DNA of 64,000 nucleotides from CALOFP01 sp942492635 (GTDB lineage Bacteria > UBP6 > UBA1177 > CALOFP01): positions 1,302,001 to 1,366,000 of the forward strand of contig CALOFP010000002.1 in assembly GCA_942492635.1 (NCBI GenBank), written 5' to 3'. The position numbers and the translations under genes are program-made. Of this stretch, positions 46,097-54,209 are shown piece by piece. Position 1 is the stretch's first letter. Every line of letters starts with the position of its first letter. The notes beneath the pieces were generated by a model. That model was not told the DNA's origin. It searched no databases and worked only from the letters and a program-made list of their open reading frames with translations.

Positions 46097-47035
46097 TTAT
46101 TTTGCCATTTCGATACTGGAAGTTGACTTCATGTTCATCTCCAATTCTCTCGGCGCATTGGGATTATTCGAATTTATCTCTATGGAAATACCGATATTTG
46201 TTTCGATATTGCTATTTTCCGCTATACCGTTTGTCATATTCAGCTTTATAGATCCTCTGGCTTCAACGGAGGTTTTTATTTTCATGGGCTGGCCCTCCAC
46301 CTCTGATTCAGGCGCACCACCTGTAACTTCTATAATGGCATACTTGCCTTCTTCAACTCTTTTAAATGTGTAGTGCAATTTGTAATTTATATTCATATCC
46401 ATTATTTTGCTGGACATATTTTTTTCCCAGGAATCGCCTATCTTCACAGGTTTTCCTGGATAGTTGTCAATAAGAGCGGTATTGTTTTTATCATAAGCAT
46501 TCATCGATTTTCTAATTGCGTTTTCAATGTTTGAAACACCCGATTCTCCCAGACCCAAAGCTGCTGATATTCTTTTTGCAGCTATATTCATTACTGTTTC
46601 GTCGTTTTTAAAATTAACTATCTTATAGTTCTTGGTAAACTCCAACTCTGAACTTTTACCGTCAAGAGCTTCCATTAGTGCATAAAGGGAAACTGGGTAT
46701 ATGGAGAGCGGGAATTGTTTGTTAAATTTCGGGACGTTCCTGCCAAGATCAACATCTGATAGTTTTTCCGTTATGAGATAGTTGCCATTCTCTTTAATGG
46801 TTTTTACTACAGAATTAGTGCGGCCTTTTACATTGACTTTTATATCGGGAAAAATTTGAGGTACGTTACTCGTAACCTCTATTCCTGTTTTTTCAATATA
46901 GTTGATGGATTCTCCTCTGGATAATTTAAATTCAAATTTGTAGCTTCCTTCAGCAGTTTTATAATGAGGAAGTGAGGCACAACCTGAAACAACTGTAATT
47001 ACAAGCATCAGTAAGGATAATAATTTAGTTTTCAT
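46097..47035 (-). CDS. Hypothetical lipoprotein
   Basis: 312 residues with lipobox VVSGC (KLLSLLMLVITVVSGC). The mature part is beta-rich with KFEFKLSRGESINYIEKTG, an extended central region, and YPGKPVKIGDSWEKNM before a C-terminal domain. The layout (soluble beta-sandwich lipoprotein with a KIGDSWE motif) resembles DUF6263-like proteins, but I am not certain. Single minus-strand gene with GGAGATGTT before the ATG. Confidence 0.7.
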   Translation of the reverse strand: MKTKLLSLLMLVITVVSGCASLPHYKTAEGSYKFEFKLSRGESINYIEKTGIEVTSNVPQIFPDIKVNVKGRTNSVVKTIKENGNYLITEKLSDVDLGRNVPKFNKQFPLSIYPVSLYALMEALDGKSSELEFTKNYKIVNFKNDETVMNIAAKRISAALGLGESGVSNIENAIRKSMNAYDKNNTALIDNYPGKPVKIGDSWEKNMSSKIMDMNINYKLHYTFKRVEEGKYAIIEVTGGAPESEVEGQPMKIKTSVEARGSIKLNMTNGIAENSNIETNIGISIEINSNNPNAPRELEMNMKSTSSIEMAK

Positions 47036-47452
47036 AACATCTCCAATAAATAATAAATAGACAAAACAAATTACTTATAATGATGTTCGATTTAAAGAAA
47101 AATAATTATAAAATTTTAAGAAACAGATGTTCAGTCATAAAAAATGGGAGAAATATTGGGCTACCAGTAGACAATTACAAACTCTTACACGTACCGGGTT
47201 CTGTTGTGGGGGAATTTTTTAATATAGTAATCAATAGAAAAATTAGTACTAAAAGAAAACAATAACGCTTTGTTGATGTATTTTGATTTTCATGTTAGTG
47301 TGTTCCGATTTTCCTGGAAAATCAAAGATGCTCTTTGTAAATATTGCATTTTGTTGTGAATCGGCAGTATTTGTTGGAGATTGCTGTTGTTTTAAAGAGG
47401 TGAAAAATCCAATGACAACTTTGGAATAAGGTTACATATTCAGGAGAGAAAT
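47036..47452. other. Intergenic region between divergent genes
   Basis: About 415 bp, AT-rich. A 61-codon frame at 47080-47265 lacks a ribosome site and recognisable features, and I take it as chance. AGGAG at 47442-47446 belongs to the serine hydrolase gene. Confidence 0.4.
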
Positions 47453-48757
47453 TTGCAAAAAATTATCCCTTTAATTCCTTTTATTATTCTTGCGGGCGCA
47501 TTGTTCAATATCTTTAGAGGAGCACAGCTGATACTGTTTGCTGAAAAAATAGCCAAGGCTAAAGCCGGTAAAAAAAAGAGAGAGCAAAAAAAAGGTGATG
47601 TTTTTCAAGTTAGAATTAATGGTACTCTGACCACTGTTTTTGGGCTAATCTTTCTTTTCTCCGTTAACCCGCAAACCGGTTTTTCTGAAAAACCGATTTT
47701 AAGAGCTTCATCTCATGATCTGATTTATCAGGAAATTATTGAGGACTTTCTTGAGAATAATAGGATTCCAGGACTTTTTGTAGGGGTGATTGATTCTTCC
47801 GGAACACATTACTTAACATATGGAAATGAAACGTTAGGGGGAAAAGAGATATCGGAAAATTCTATCTTCGAAATAGGTTCTATTTCCAAACTATTTACAG
47901 GACTGATGCTGTCTGAGGCTGTGGAAGGCAATTTTGTTGATCTCAATGATCCCATAGCAGATTATCTTCCACCGACTTTCAAACGGGAAAACAGTCTATG
48001 CTCAGAGATAACTTTGAAGCAGTTGACGACACATACCTCCGGGCTTCCCCGTGTTCCGGAATCTCTAAGTTTTAAAATGGGAATGCTTTTTTCAGCTGCT
48101 GTGGGATCCAATCCTTATTCGGGAGAGGGCAGGACAAAGCTGTTTCAATATCTTTCTGAGACAGAAATCGAGAATAGGAAAAATCATGAGTTTCACTATT
48201 CCAATTTCGGAGTCGGACTACTGGGAACTCTCATCTGTGATAAAAAGCAGAGCAGCTATTCGGAAAACCTGCACGATATTATTACCGGACCTCTTGATAT
48301 GGGAAATACATCCATAGAGCTATCTCAGAAACAGAAGGAAGATTTTGTAACCGGTTACAGAGGTTATCTTCAGTTCGGTGATTTTGTAGTTGCCTCCCAA
48401 TCGGTTCCCTGGGATATGGATGAGGGGTTTGTGGGAGCAGGTGGAATTCGTTCTTGTGGTAAAGATATGCTCAAATTCCTGAAAGCTAACATTGATAACA
48501 GTTTAAGTTTTACAAAAAGGGCAACAAACCCGCTCGTCAAAATCAATAAAAACCGGCAAATTGCAATGGGCTGGGTTGTTGATGAATTTGAGAATACCAC
48601 ATTAAATTGGCACAACGGTCAGACAGGAGGTTTTAACAGTTATCTTGGAATATTACCGGGAAGAAAAACAGGAGTGTTTGTAATTTCCAATTCTACTGTC
48701 AGCATTCAGAAGCTTGGTATCAAAATTTTAAAAAGAACTATGAAAGGGAAAATTTGA
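47453..48757 (+). CDS. Membrane-anchored serine hydrolase, beta-lactamase/class C fold
   Basis: 434 residues, TTG start fixed by AGGAG 6 bp upstream. Two N-terminal hydrophobic segments (IIPLIPFIILAGALFNIF and TLTTVFGLIFLFSV) flank a Lys-rich loop. The catalytic domain has SxxK as SISK (FEIGSISKLFTGLM, nucleophile Ser), YxN as YSN (FHYSNFGVGLLG) and a third motif HNGQTGG. This matches AmpC-like/esterase-type beta-lactamase family proteins, which range from peptidases to esterases. The natural substrate is not evident; resistance is not implied. Confidence 0.88.
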   Translation: MQKIIPLIPFIILAGALFNIFRGAQLILFAEKIAKAKAGKKKREQKKGDVFQVRINGTLTTVFGLIFLFSVNPQTGFSEKPILRASSHDLIYQEIIEDFLENNRIPGLFVGVIDSSGTHYLTYGNETLGGKEISENSIFEIGSISKLFTGLMLSEAVEGNFVDLNDPIADYLPPTFKRENSLCSEITLKQLTTHTSGLPRVPESLSFKMGMLFSAAVGSNPYSGEGRTKLFQYLSETEIENRKNHEFHYSNFGVGLLGTLICDKKQSSYSENLHDIITGPLDMGNTSIELSQKQKEDFVTGYRGYLQFGDFVVASQSVPWDMDEGFVGAGGIRSCGKDMLKFLKANIDNSLSFTKRATNPLVKINKNRQIAMGWVVDEFENTTLNWHNGQTGGFNSYLGILPGRKTGVFVISNSTVSIQKLGIKILKRTMKGKI

Positions 48758-49102
48758 TTGATCCGTGATGTAGTCTGAAAGCTGTTATTGAAAAGTGTGG
48801 ATATTGGCTAGCCGTTGAATTGCCGAAGATATTTTAATGAGCATGGTGATAGCTTTAAAAATTTAAATGGAATTCATAATCCATTGAGAACAATAACTTG
48901 GATGACAGGATTATCTCTCTTCCGAACGAAACAGAAACTGGAGGACGAATAATAACTACCATGAAGTTGTTCCGGTGAATGATCGGGATAGAAAAAAAAT
49001 ATTAAATCAGATAGCTTTTTCCCTTTCCGTTGTTTAAAAAAATTTGTTCGTGTCCGTTCGCGTTGTTCGCGGCTGAGATTATGGGAATTTTCTGCCTTGA
49101 CC
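48758..49102. other. Intergenic region with a possible gene remnant and a dispersed repeat
   Basis: 345 bp. Between about 48826 and 48952 one frame reads RRYFNEHGDSFKNLNGIHNP followed by LRTITWMTGLSLFRTKQKLE without a start, which may be the tail of a decayed gene. The TTCGTGTCCGTTCGCGTTG repeat (49046-49077) precedes the minus-strand gene's stop. Confidence 0.35.
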
Positions 49103-50011
49103 CTAGTTGGACTGTGACGATTTGTAGAGGTTTACGGTGTCTATGACGTTCTTGAGAATTCCGTCCGATGAGTAGGTGGCGGATGTTACGGCATCAACTC
49201 CGTAGTCGTTGAAGATTTTGTAGAGTTCGTCACAGTTTGGGGAGCAATTCTTTTCGTAATCCGGTTTAACGGAAAGTTTTTCGACGGGGATGTTGTCGAA
49301 CTGGGCAAAGAAGGCGGCGGTCATTTTGTGCCACCAGGATTCGTTCTGCCGAAGTGTTTCCACACAGATCAATTTTCCGTCTTTGGAGAAACCTGTCATT
49401 GTTACGATTTCGTGGTCGAATCCCATGTTTGATCCGATGAATGCACGACCGGAAACCGATCCGTCAGCGGAAAGAAGGGTGTATTGTCCTTTTTCGGGCT
49501 GTTCTATTCTCGAAGCTTTGGGAAACATCTTTTTCAGGGCTTCTTCCTCTGTTTTAGAAATATTGGATGGTTTCCCAGGTTTTGTATCTTCATCAGTTGT
49601 CTCATCATCCTTTTTCTTGAGAAGAACGCAGATGGAGGTTGCTCCGTTTACAAGTTCGGAGTGGGAAGGAGTGGATGTGTTGAAGCATGTGTAGCCGTCG
49701 GGGCATGTTGAGTTGTCGCCTACAACGCAGCCGCTGATCGAGCACTTTCCGGCGTTGAGAACGCCCATTGCAGCAGTCATTTTGGGGACGCAGACGTCCG
49801 CCTTGCAGTTGCACTTCGAATGATCGTCGTTGCATTCGCTTTCGAAACAGGCCATGGAGGTTTTGTCGCCATCCGTGTTTTCGTCACTCTCTTTGCTTAG
49901 ACTATTGTGGGAATCGTCAACTTCCTTTCCTCCATCGCTGACCGAGGAGTCGCATCCGAAAATTGAAAATGTTGTAAAAACAAAAAGTAAAACCAAAATA
50001 GTGGATTTCAT
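49103..50011 (-). CDS. Lipoprotein with C-terminal FMN-binding domain
   Basis: 302 residues. Lipobox FSIFGC, then an acidic Ser/Asp linker, a Cys-rich segment (CFESECNDDHSKCNCKADVC; CSISGCVVGDNSTCPDGYTC) and a C-terminal FMN_bind domain from about residue 165. The flavinylation-type motif is DAVTSATYSSDGI near the end, in which the Thr before SAT or the next Thr would carry FMN, as in RnfG/NqrC/NosR relatives (usual form TGAT). Likely an extracytoplasmic electron carrier. No ApbE-type flavin transferase gene is in this window. Confidence 0.82.
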   Translation of the reverse strand: MKSTILVLLFVFTTFSIFGCDSSVSDGGKEVDDSHNSLSKESDENTDGDKTSMACFESECNDDHSKCNCKADVCVPKMTAAMGVLNAGKCSISGCVVGDNSTCPDGYTCFNTSTPSHSELVNGATSICVLLKKKDDETTDEDTKPGKPSNISKTEEEALKKMFPKASRIEQPEKGQYTLLSADGSVSGRAFIGSNMGFDHEIVTMTGFSKDGKLICVETLRQNESWWHKMTAAFFAQFDNIPVEKLSVKPDYEKNCSPNCDELYKIFNDYGVDAVTSATYSSDGILKNVIDTVNLYKSSQSN

Positions 50012-50241
50012 AATGTTGTCTCCGGTTTGTGATATCGATAAGTCAATGGTTGCTGAAACAAAAACATGTTAAATATCAACTGGTCGTAAATGTATATACC
50101 GATTTTGTTAAAAGATATCAATGGTGGGTAAAATATTTTTACTTTTTGCAGACATGAGACAACAAGAAAGAACAGCGAAAGCCGCGAAAAAGAATTCGAT
50201 GATGTTTGAATGGCCGGGTAGGTGAGTTGAAAAAAGATTCT

Positions 50242-50958
50242 TTAGAAAGATGTATCGGTCTCGTCTATATCGCTGTCATTTGGTGGGCAGTTGATTTCTG
50301 TACAGCCCACATGGCCGTCTTCGAAACATTCGCATCTGTTGCAATCGTCCTTTGAAGGGAAAGTGTCACCGATGTTGTATTCTTTGTTGTCGTAGAAACA
50401 GGTGACAGGATCGGTATCGCTTGGCTCCGGATCCGTATCAGAGCATTCCATCGTTGTGCAGTTGATTACTCCTTCGCAACATCCACAGGTGTTGCATCCG
50501 TCGATTGATTTGAACGTGTCGCCGTCCTTGTACTCTTTGCCGTTGTATGTGCAGATGAATTCGTCATCATCGTTAATGTCAGAGTCAGCATCCGTCTGGC
50601 AGGCTATCTCCGTGCAGGCAACTCCTGTATCTTTGATGCATTCGCAAGTGTTACATCCGTCGGTTGCAGGAAATTTGTCGCCCTGTTTATAATCTTTTCC
50701 GTTATATGTGCAGATATATTCATCGACGTCGTTCTTGTCCGAATCCATGTCTACATTACAAGCTATTTCAGTACAGGAAACGCCGGTGTCCTTGTCGCAT
50801 TCACATGTGTTGCAACCGTCGATAGAGGGGAATGATTCACCTTCTTCGTAGGTTTTGTTGTTGTATTCGCAAGTGTGTTTTTTTGTTTCATCATTATCAC
50901 ATGAAAAAAGTGATAAAGCTAAAGCAACAATCGCTGAAATTTGAGTTGTTTTGTTCAT
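50242..50958 (-). CDS. Lipoprotein with four VWC/pacifastin-like cysteine repeats
   Basis: 238 residues from ATG 50958 (an in-frame TTG upstream overlaps the GGAGGAC ribosome site). Lipobox ALSLFSC. Four repeats of about 50 residues follow, each CxYNGKxYxxGDxFPxxDGCN then TCECxxxTGxxCTEIxC, separated by Asp-rich linkers (DSDKNDVDEY, DSDINDDDEF). Repeat 3 deviates (GCNTCGCCEGVINCTTMEC). Disulfide-rich, surface-exposed and probably Ca2+-binding or protease-interacting; function unknown. Confidence 0.82.
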   Translation of the reverse strand: MNKTTQISAIVALALSLFSCDNDETKKHTCEYNNKTYEEGESFPSIDGCNTCECDKDTGVSCTEIACNVDMDSDKNDVDEYICTYNGKDYKQGDKFPATDGCNTCECIKDTGVACTEIACQTDADSDINDDDEFICTYNGKEYKDGDTFKSIDGCNTCGCCEGVINCTTMECSDTDPEPSDTDPVTCFYDNKEYNIGDTFPSKDDCNRCECFEDGHVGCTEINCPPNDSDIDETDTSF

Positions 50959-51088
50959 CTTTATGTCCTCCAAAAGGTTTTATGAAAGTATAGTGTCAGA
51001 AATCTTCAAAAGTATTAAAAAACTAGAAGGACTTGATGAACCGGACAATTTCTTTCAAATGCACGGTCTTGATTTTAAACTGTCAAAA

Positions 51089-52165
51089 TTAACGCTTTTT
51101 ACTTTTTTTCGTGCTTTTTATCTGTTTCGAAATCTTTTTAGTCTTTTCGTTCCGTTCTTTGCGATAGAGTTGTCTCTCTTCGTGATTCTCTATCTCTTCT
51201 TTCAGTTTGAGGTAGTTGTTGAAACGGCTTTGATCAAGATCGCCTGAATCGATCGCCTCTTTGACTGCGCATCCGGGTTCTGTGACATGCTTGCAGTCGG
51301 CAAATCGGCACATTTCGGATAGTTCAATTATATCGTTGAAGTTTTTTGCCAGGTCTGTGGCATCGCTCCAAACCTGGATTTCCCTCATTCCGGGGGTGTC
51401 GAGAAGAAGTCCGCCATCTTCAAGAAGGATTATCTGTCTCGATGTTGTTGTGTGGCGCCCCTTGTTTACGGCGTCGCTGATTTTGGAAACTTTCTGCACG
51501 TCACGTTCGGCAAGTGTGTTGATGAGACTGGATTTTCCAACTCCGGATTGACCCAGGAATGCAACTGTCTCACCGTCCTTTACGTAATTCTTAAGAGGTT
51601 CGACGTCGCCTGTTGCTGCAGAAACGGCAAATACTGAGACGTTGGGCATGGCTTTTTCTATTTCGGCCACTTTTTCTCCCGGGTTTTCAACGAGATCAGC
51701 CTTGTTCAGTACAACAACCGGAGTGGCTCCGCTTTCGAATGCAACTGTCAGAAACCTTTCTATTCGCTGTCTGTTGTAGTTGTGGTCGAGGGATGAGACG
51801 ATGAATATGGTGTTGATGTTGGATGCGACGATCTGCTCTTCGGTTTTTCCGCCGCTCTTCTTTTTATTCGCGGATGCTACGTTTCTTGAGAATTTACTTT
51901 TTCGCGGAAGAACGCCCTCGATTTTTGCCAAACCGTCGACGATGGATATGGCCACCCAGTCACCTACGGCTGGAAAATCGGATTTCTGGTCGGACATGTA
52001 CATGATCTTACCCGGAACCTTGGCGGGGAATGAACCCTCTTCGCACAAAACAGTGTACTGCTCCCTCTGCTCGTTTACGATACGTGCCGGAATGGATGAA
52101 CGCTCTTCATATTCTCTGAAATGGGTTTTGAAGTATTCGTCAAAGCCAAGACGTTTAAGATTCAT
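51089..52165 (-). CDS. rsgA: Ribosome small subunit-dependent GTPase A
   Basis: 358 residues. RsgA is a circularly permuted GTPase acting late in 30S subunit maturation. N-terminal OB fold (about 25-90), then G4 NKADLV, G1 GQSGVGKSSLINTL, G3 DTPGMRE in permuted order, and a C-terminal zinc site CRFADCKHVTEPGCAVKEAI. The very C-terminus is Lys/Arg-rich. Stand-alone minus-strand gene. Confidence 0.96.
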   Translation of the reverse strand: MNLKRLGFDEYFKTHFREYEERSSIPARIVNEQREQYTVLCEEGSFPAKVPGKIMYMSDQKSDFPAVGDWVAISIVDGLAKIEGVLPRKSKFSRNVASANKKKSGGKTEEQIVASNINTIFIVSSLDHNYNRQRIERFLTVAFESGATPVVVLNKADLVENPGEKVAEIEKAMPNVSVFAVSAATGDVEPLKNYVKDGETVAFLGQSGVGKSSLINTLAERDVQKVSKISDAVNKGRHTTTSRQIILLEDGGLLLDTPGMREIQVWSDATDLAKNFNDIIELSEMCRFADCKHVTEPGCAVKEAIDSGDLDQSRFNNYLKLKEEIENHEERQLYRKERNEKTKKISKQIKSTKKSKKR

Positions 52166-52560
52166 TTAACCTCCGGGTAAACTTTAAAATGGCTGTAAAT
52201 ATTAAATTTTTTTATGGGTTTTGGTTTTTTTTGAAAAATTCCGTTTTTCAGCGGCATACTCCGTCTACTGGTCGGTTTTGCCTGAGAAATTGTTTCTTCA
52301 GCAGTGGTTTTACCAGACAGTACAAAAAAACGTTTAAAAAACATCAAAGCTGAGAATATCCATTTTTTTACAATCGTCAACTGTAAAGTTATCTTGGCGG
52401 GTTGGATAAAGATCAATTTCTCTACTTAAAAGATGATGCGTCTGCCGATAAATGCAAAAATTATGACACGGTTAAAATGAATAATATCTACGGTATTCTT
52501 TTCTTTATTTTAGAGTTTACCATGTTATAATTATGCGAAATTTTTTTTAAGGTGGTATGG
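52166..52560. other. Intergenic region between divergent genes, with a promoter
   Basis: 395 bp. An extended -10 promoter (TG at 52523-52524, TATAAT at 52526-52531) precedes the plus-strand operon. A minus-strand frame at 52162-52416 lacks a ribosome site and domain signs. Nothing else is recognised. Confidence 0.45.
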
Positions 52561-53409
52561 ATGAAAAATCTTGTCCTTAAGATGGTTGCGAGGAAGGTTG
52601 TTACCTCCAACGAGGGAAACAAACTTCTCAATTTACGTAAGGGAATCGATCCCGTCTGGAAGGGTCTCACTTCGGGAGCCATCGATGAGAAAAAGCTCGC
52701 CTCTTTCTATGAGCAGGAGGGGTATCCCGTAATATATGACGAGGGTAATAAGAAACGGCCAAACGACTACTTCTCCCGCTTCTTTTCCCCCGATTTCTTT
52801 GCAAGATATCTCGTATATCCGATCTCTTTCAAGAAAGAGAGCAAGGATATTATTCTGGGATTCATCAACTCCTCATACATCGACAAGGTCAGGGATATGA
52901 TCCAGATGGCGTTTCCGGATTTCAACACCACTTTTTTTCATGTTCCCTACTCACTTTTCAAGAGGGTGCTCTACAGAGATTTCATGTTCGATATTGAGAG
53001 CTACCTTTCCCATTTCGCCGGAAAGGAAGCCCAGGGGCGTCTGGTATCCGAAGTTCAGGGAACGAAGGGATCCATCCTTCAGATTCTCAATGGGAAGGCC
53101 GAAACTGTTTATCTCTTTTCAATCGAGGGGGAGAACGTCATCTACAAGGATGAAACAATGATCAACCGTTTTCCTCTTACCTCCCTTCCGACAATTCAGG
53201 AAGGTATTGCGAACGGGTATCTGGAACTTACTGCGGATTCGTCGATTAAAAGGCTCAGTCACACGGAGAAGATTGTGCTTTTCACCAACATGGGAATAAA
53301 GAGGGAGGACAGGATAACGGTAATCTCCAAGTCCGGGGAATCCTACTTCTACTTCCTAATCAATCCCAGGGTTTCAAGAAGGGAGCTTGAGGCGATAGTT
53401 AATGCTTAA
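52561..53409 (+). CDS. Hypothetical protein with possible MshEN/T2SSE_N-like domain
   Basis: 282 residues from ATG 52561 (AAGGTGG at 52549-52555). Soluble, no signal. Residues about 40-140 read like the N-terminal domain of type II secretion ATPases and some c-di-GMP-binding proteins: KLASFYEQEGYPVIYDE, FFSPDFFARYLVYPISF, IILGFINSSYIDKVRDMIQ. The remaining C-terminal half is unrecognised. It is the first gene of an operon with an HDOD protein (8-bp overlap) and a sigma-54 activator, so a signalling role is likely. The domain call is tentative. Confidence 0.65.
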   Translation: MKNLVLKMVARKVVTSNEGNKLLNLRKGIDPVWKGLTSGAIDEKKLASFYEQEGYPVIYDEGNKKRPNDYFSRFFSPDFFARYLVYPISFKKESKDIILGFINSSYIDKVRDMIQMAFPDFNTTFFHVPYSLFKRVLYRDFMFDIESYLSHFAGKEAQGRLVSEVQGTKGSILQILNGKAETVYLFSIEGENVIYKDETMINRFPLTSLPTIQEGIANGYLELTADSSIKRLSHTEKIVLFTNMGIKREDRITVISKSGESYFYFLINPRVSRRELEAIVNA

Positions 53410-54208
53410 AAGTATCTTCAAGAGAAAGGTCGAGGGGCTGAGAGAGCTTCCTACTCTTCCGGATTCGGTAACGAGAATCATCGAAAAGATTGATGCCGAA
53501 AGCTCCATGGCCCAGATCAGCGAGATTATAGAGGAGGATCAGGTAATATCCGCCAGAGTTCTGAAGCTCGTGAATTCGGCGTTCTACGGAATGGGTGGAA
53601 GGGTGAGCTCCCTTCACCACGCCGTCTCCCTTCTGGGAGTGAACGTTCTAAGGGGACTTGTCCTGAGCAGTTATTTCCTCACCATCGACGATTCGGGAAT
53701 CGAGGGTCTGTGGGAGCACGCCTCTGCGGTTTCCTCCCTCGTATACGCCATGGGAAACAAGCTCGGTTTTGAAAACTGTGCCGAAGTCACCGCCGCCGCT
53801 CTTCTCCATGACATCGGAAAGCTCATACTCCGGGAGGTGATGGGTGAGCAGTTTGTGGAGATGCAGCACTACATTGAGGAAAACAGAGACGAAACATTCA
53901 AGGACAAGGAGCTGTCTTTTTTCCCCGTCGGTCACGAGGATGCGGCTCTTCTCTGGATGAAAAGATGGAACTTTCCGGCGTTGATTCAGGAGGTTGCCGC
54001 ATATCACCACCGTCCGGCCGTAAGCAAGGTGTACAAGAGGGAGGTGAGTCTCGTTCATCTTGCCGACACCGTCGTAAAAGGCTACGGCTACGGTTTTTCC
54101 GGAGACTACTCCCTGAACTCGCTCAACAAGGTTGCTGTGAAACATCTCAAGCTAAAGGAAGATTCACTGTACCAGTTAGTTCTCGATACACTTTCCGTCC
54201 TGGATTGA
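53402..54208 (+). CDS. HDOD domain protein
   Basis: 268 residues, HDOD domain over about 15-210: LPTLPDSVTRIIEKIDAESS, ISARVLKLVNSAFYGMGGRV, LLGVNVLRGLVLSSYF, AALLHDIGKLIL, AAYHHRP. HDOD proteins are HD-related modules, usually without confirmed phosphohydrolase activity, acting in signalling, often of motility, stress or c-di-GMP pathways. The HD pair (LLHDIGK) is present. ATG overlaps the preceding stop; 1 bp separates its stop from the next start. Confidence 0.9.
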   Translation: MLKSIFKRKVEGLRELPTLPDSVTRIIEKIDAESSMAQISEIIEEDQVISARVLKLVNSAFYGMGGRVSSLHHAVSLLGVNVLRGLVLSSYFLTIDDSGIEGLWEHASAVSSLVYAMGNKLGFENCAEVTAAALLHDIGKLILREVMGEQFVEMQHYIEENRDETFKDKELSFFPVGHEDAALLWMKRWNFPALIQEVAAYHHRPAVSKVYKREVSLVHLADTVVKGYGYGFSGDYSLNSLNKVAVKHLKLKEDSLYQLVLDTLSVLD

Positions 54209-54209
54209 T

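Noticed and set aside
47080..47265. 61-codon frame
   Set aside because: AT-rich chance frame without ribosome site.
47453..48757. Serine hydrolase as an antibiotic-resistance beta-lactamase
   Set aside because: The SISK, YSN and HNGQTGG motifs mark the wider class C-like family; two N-terminal membrane segments and lack of context argue against calling resistance.
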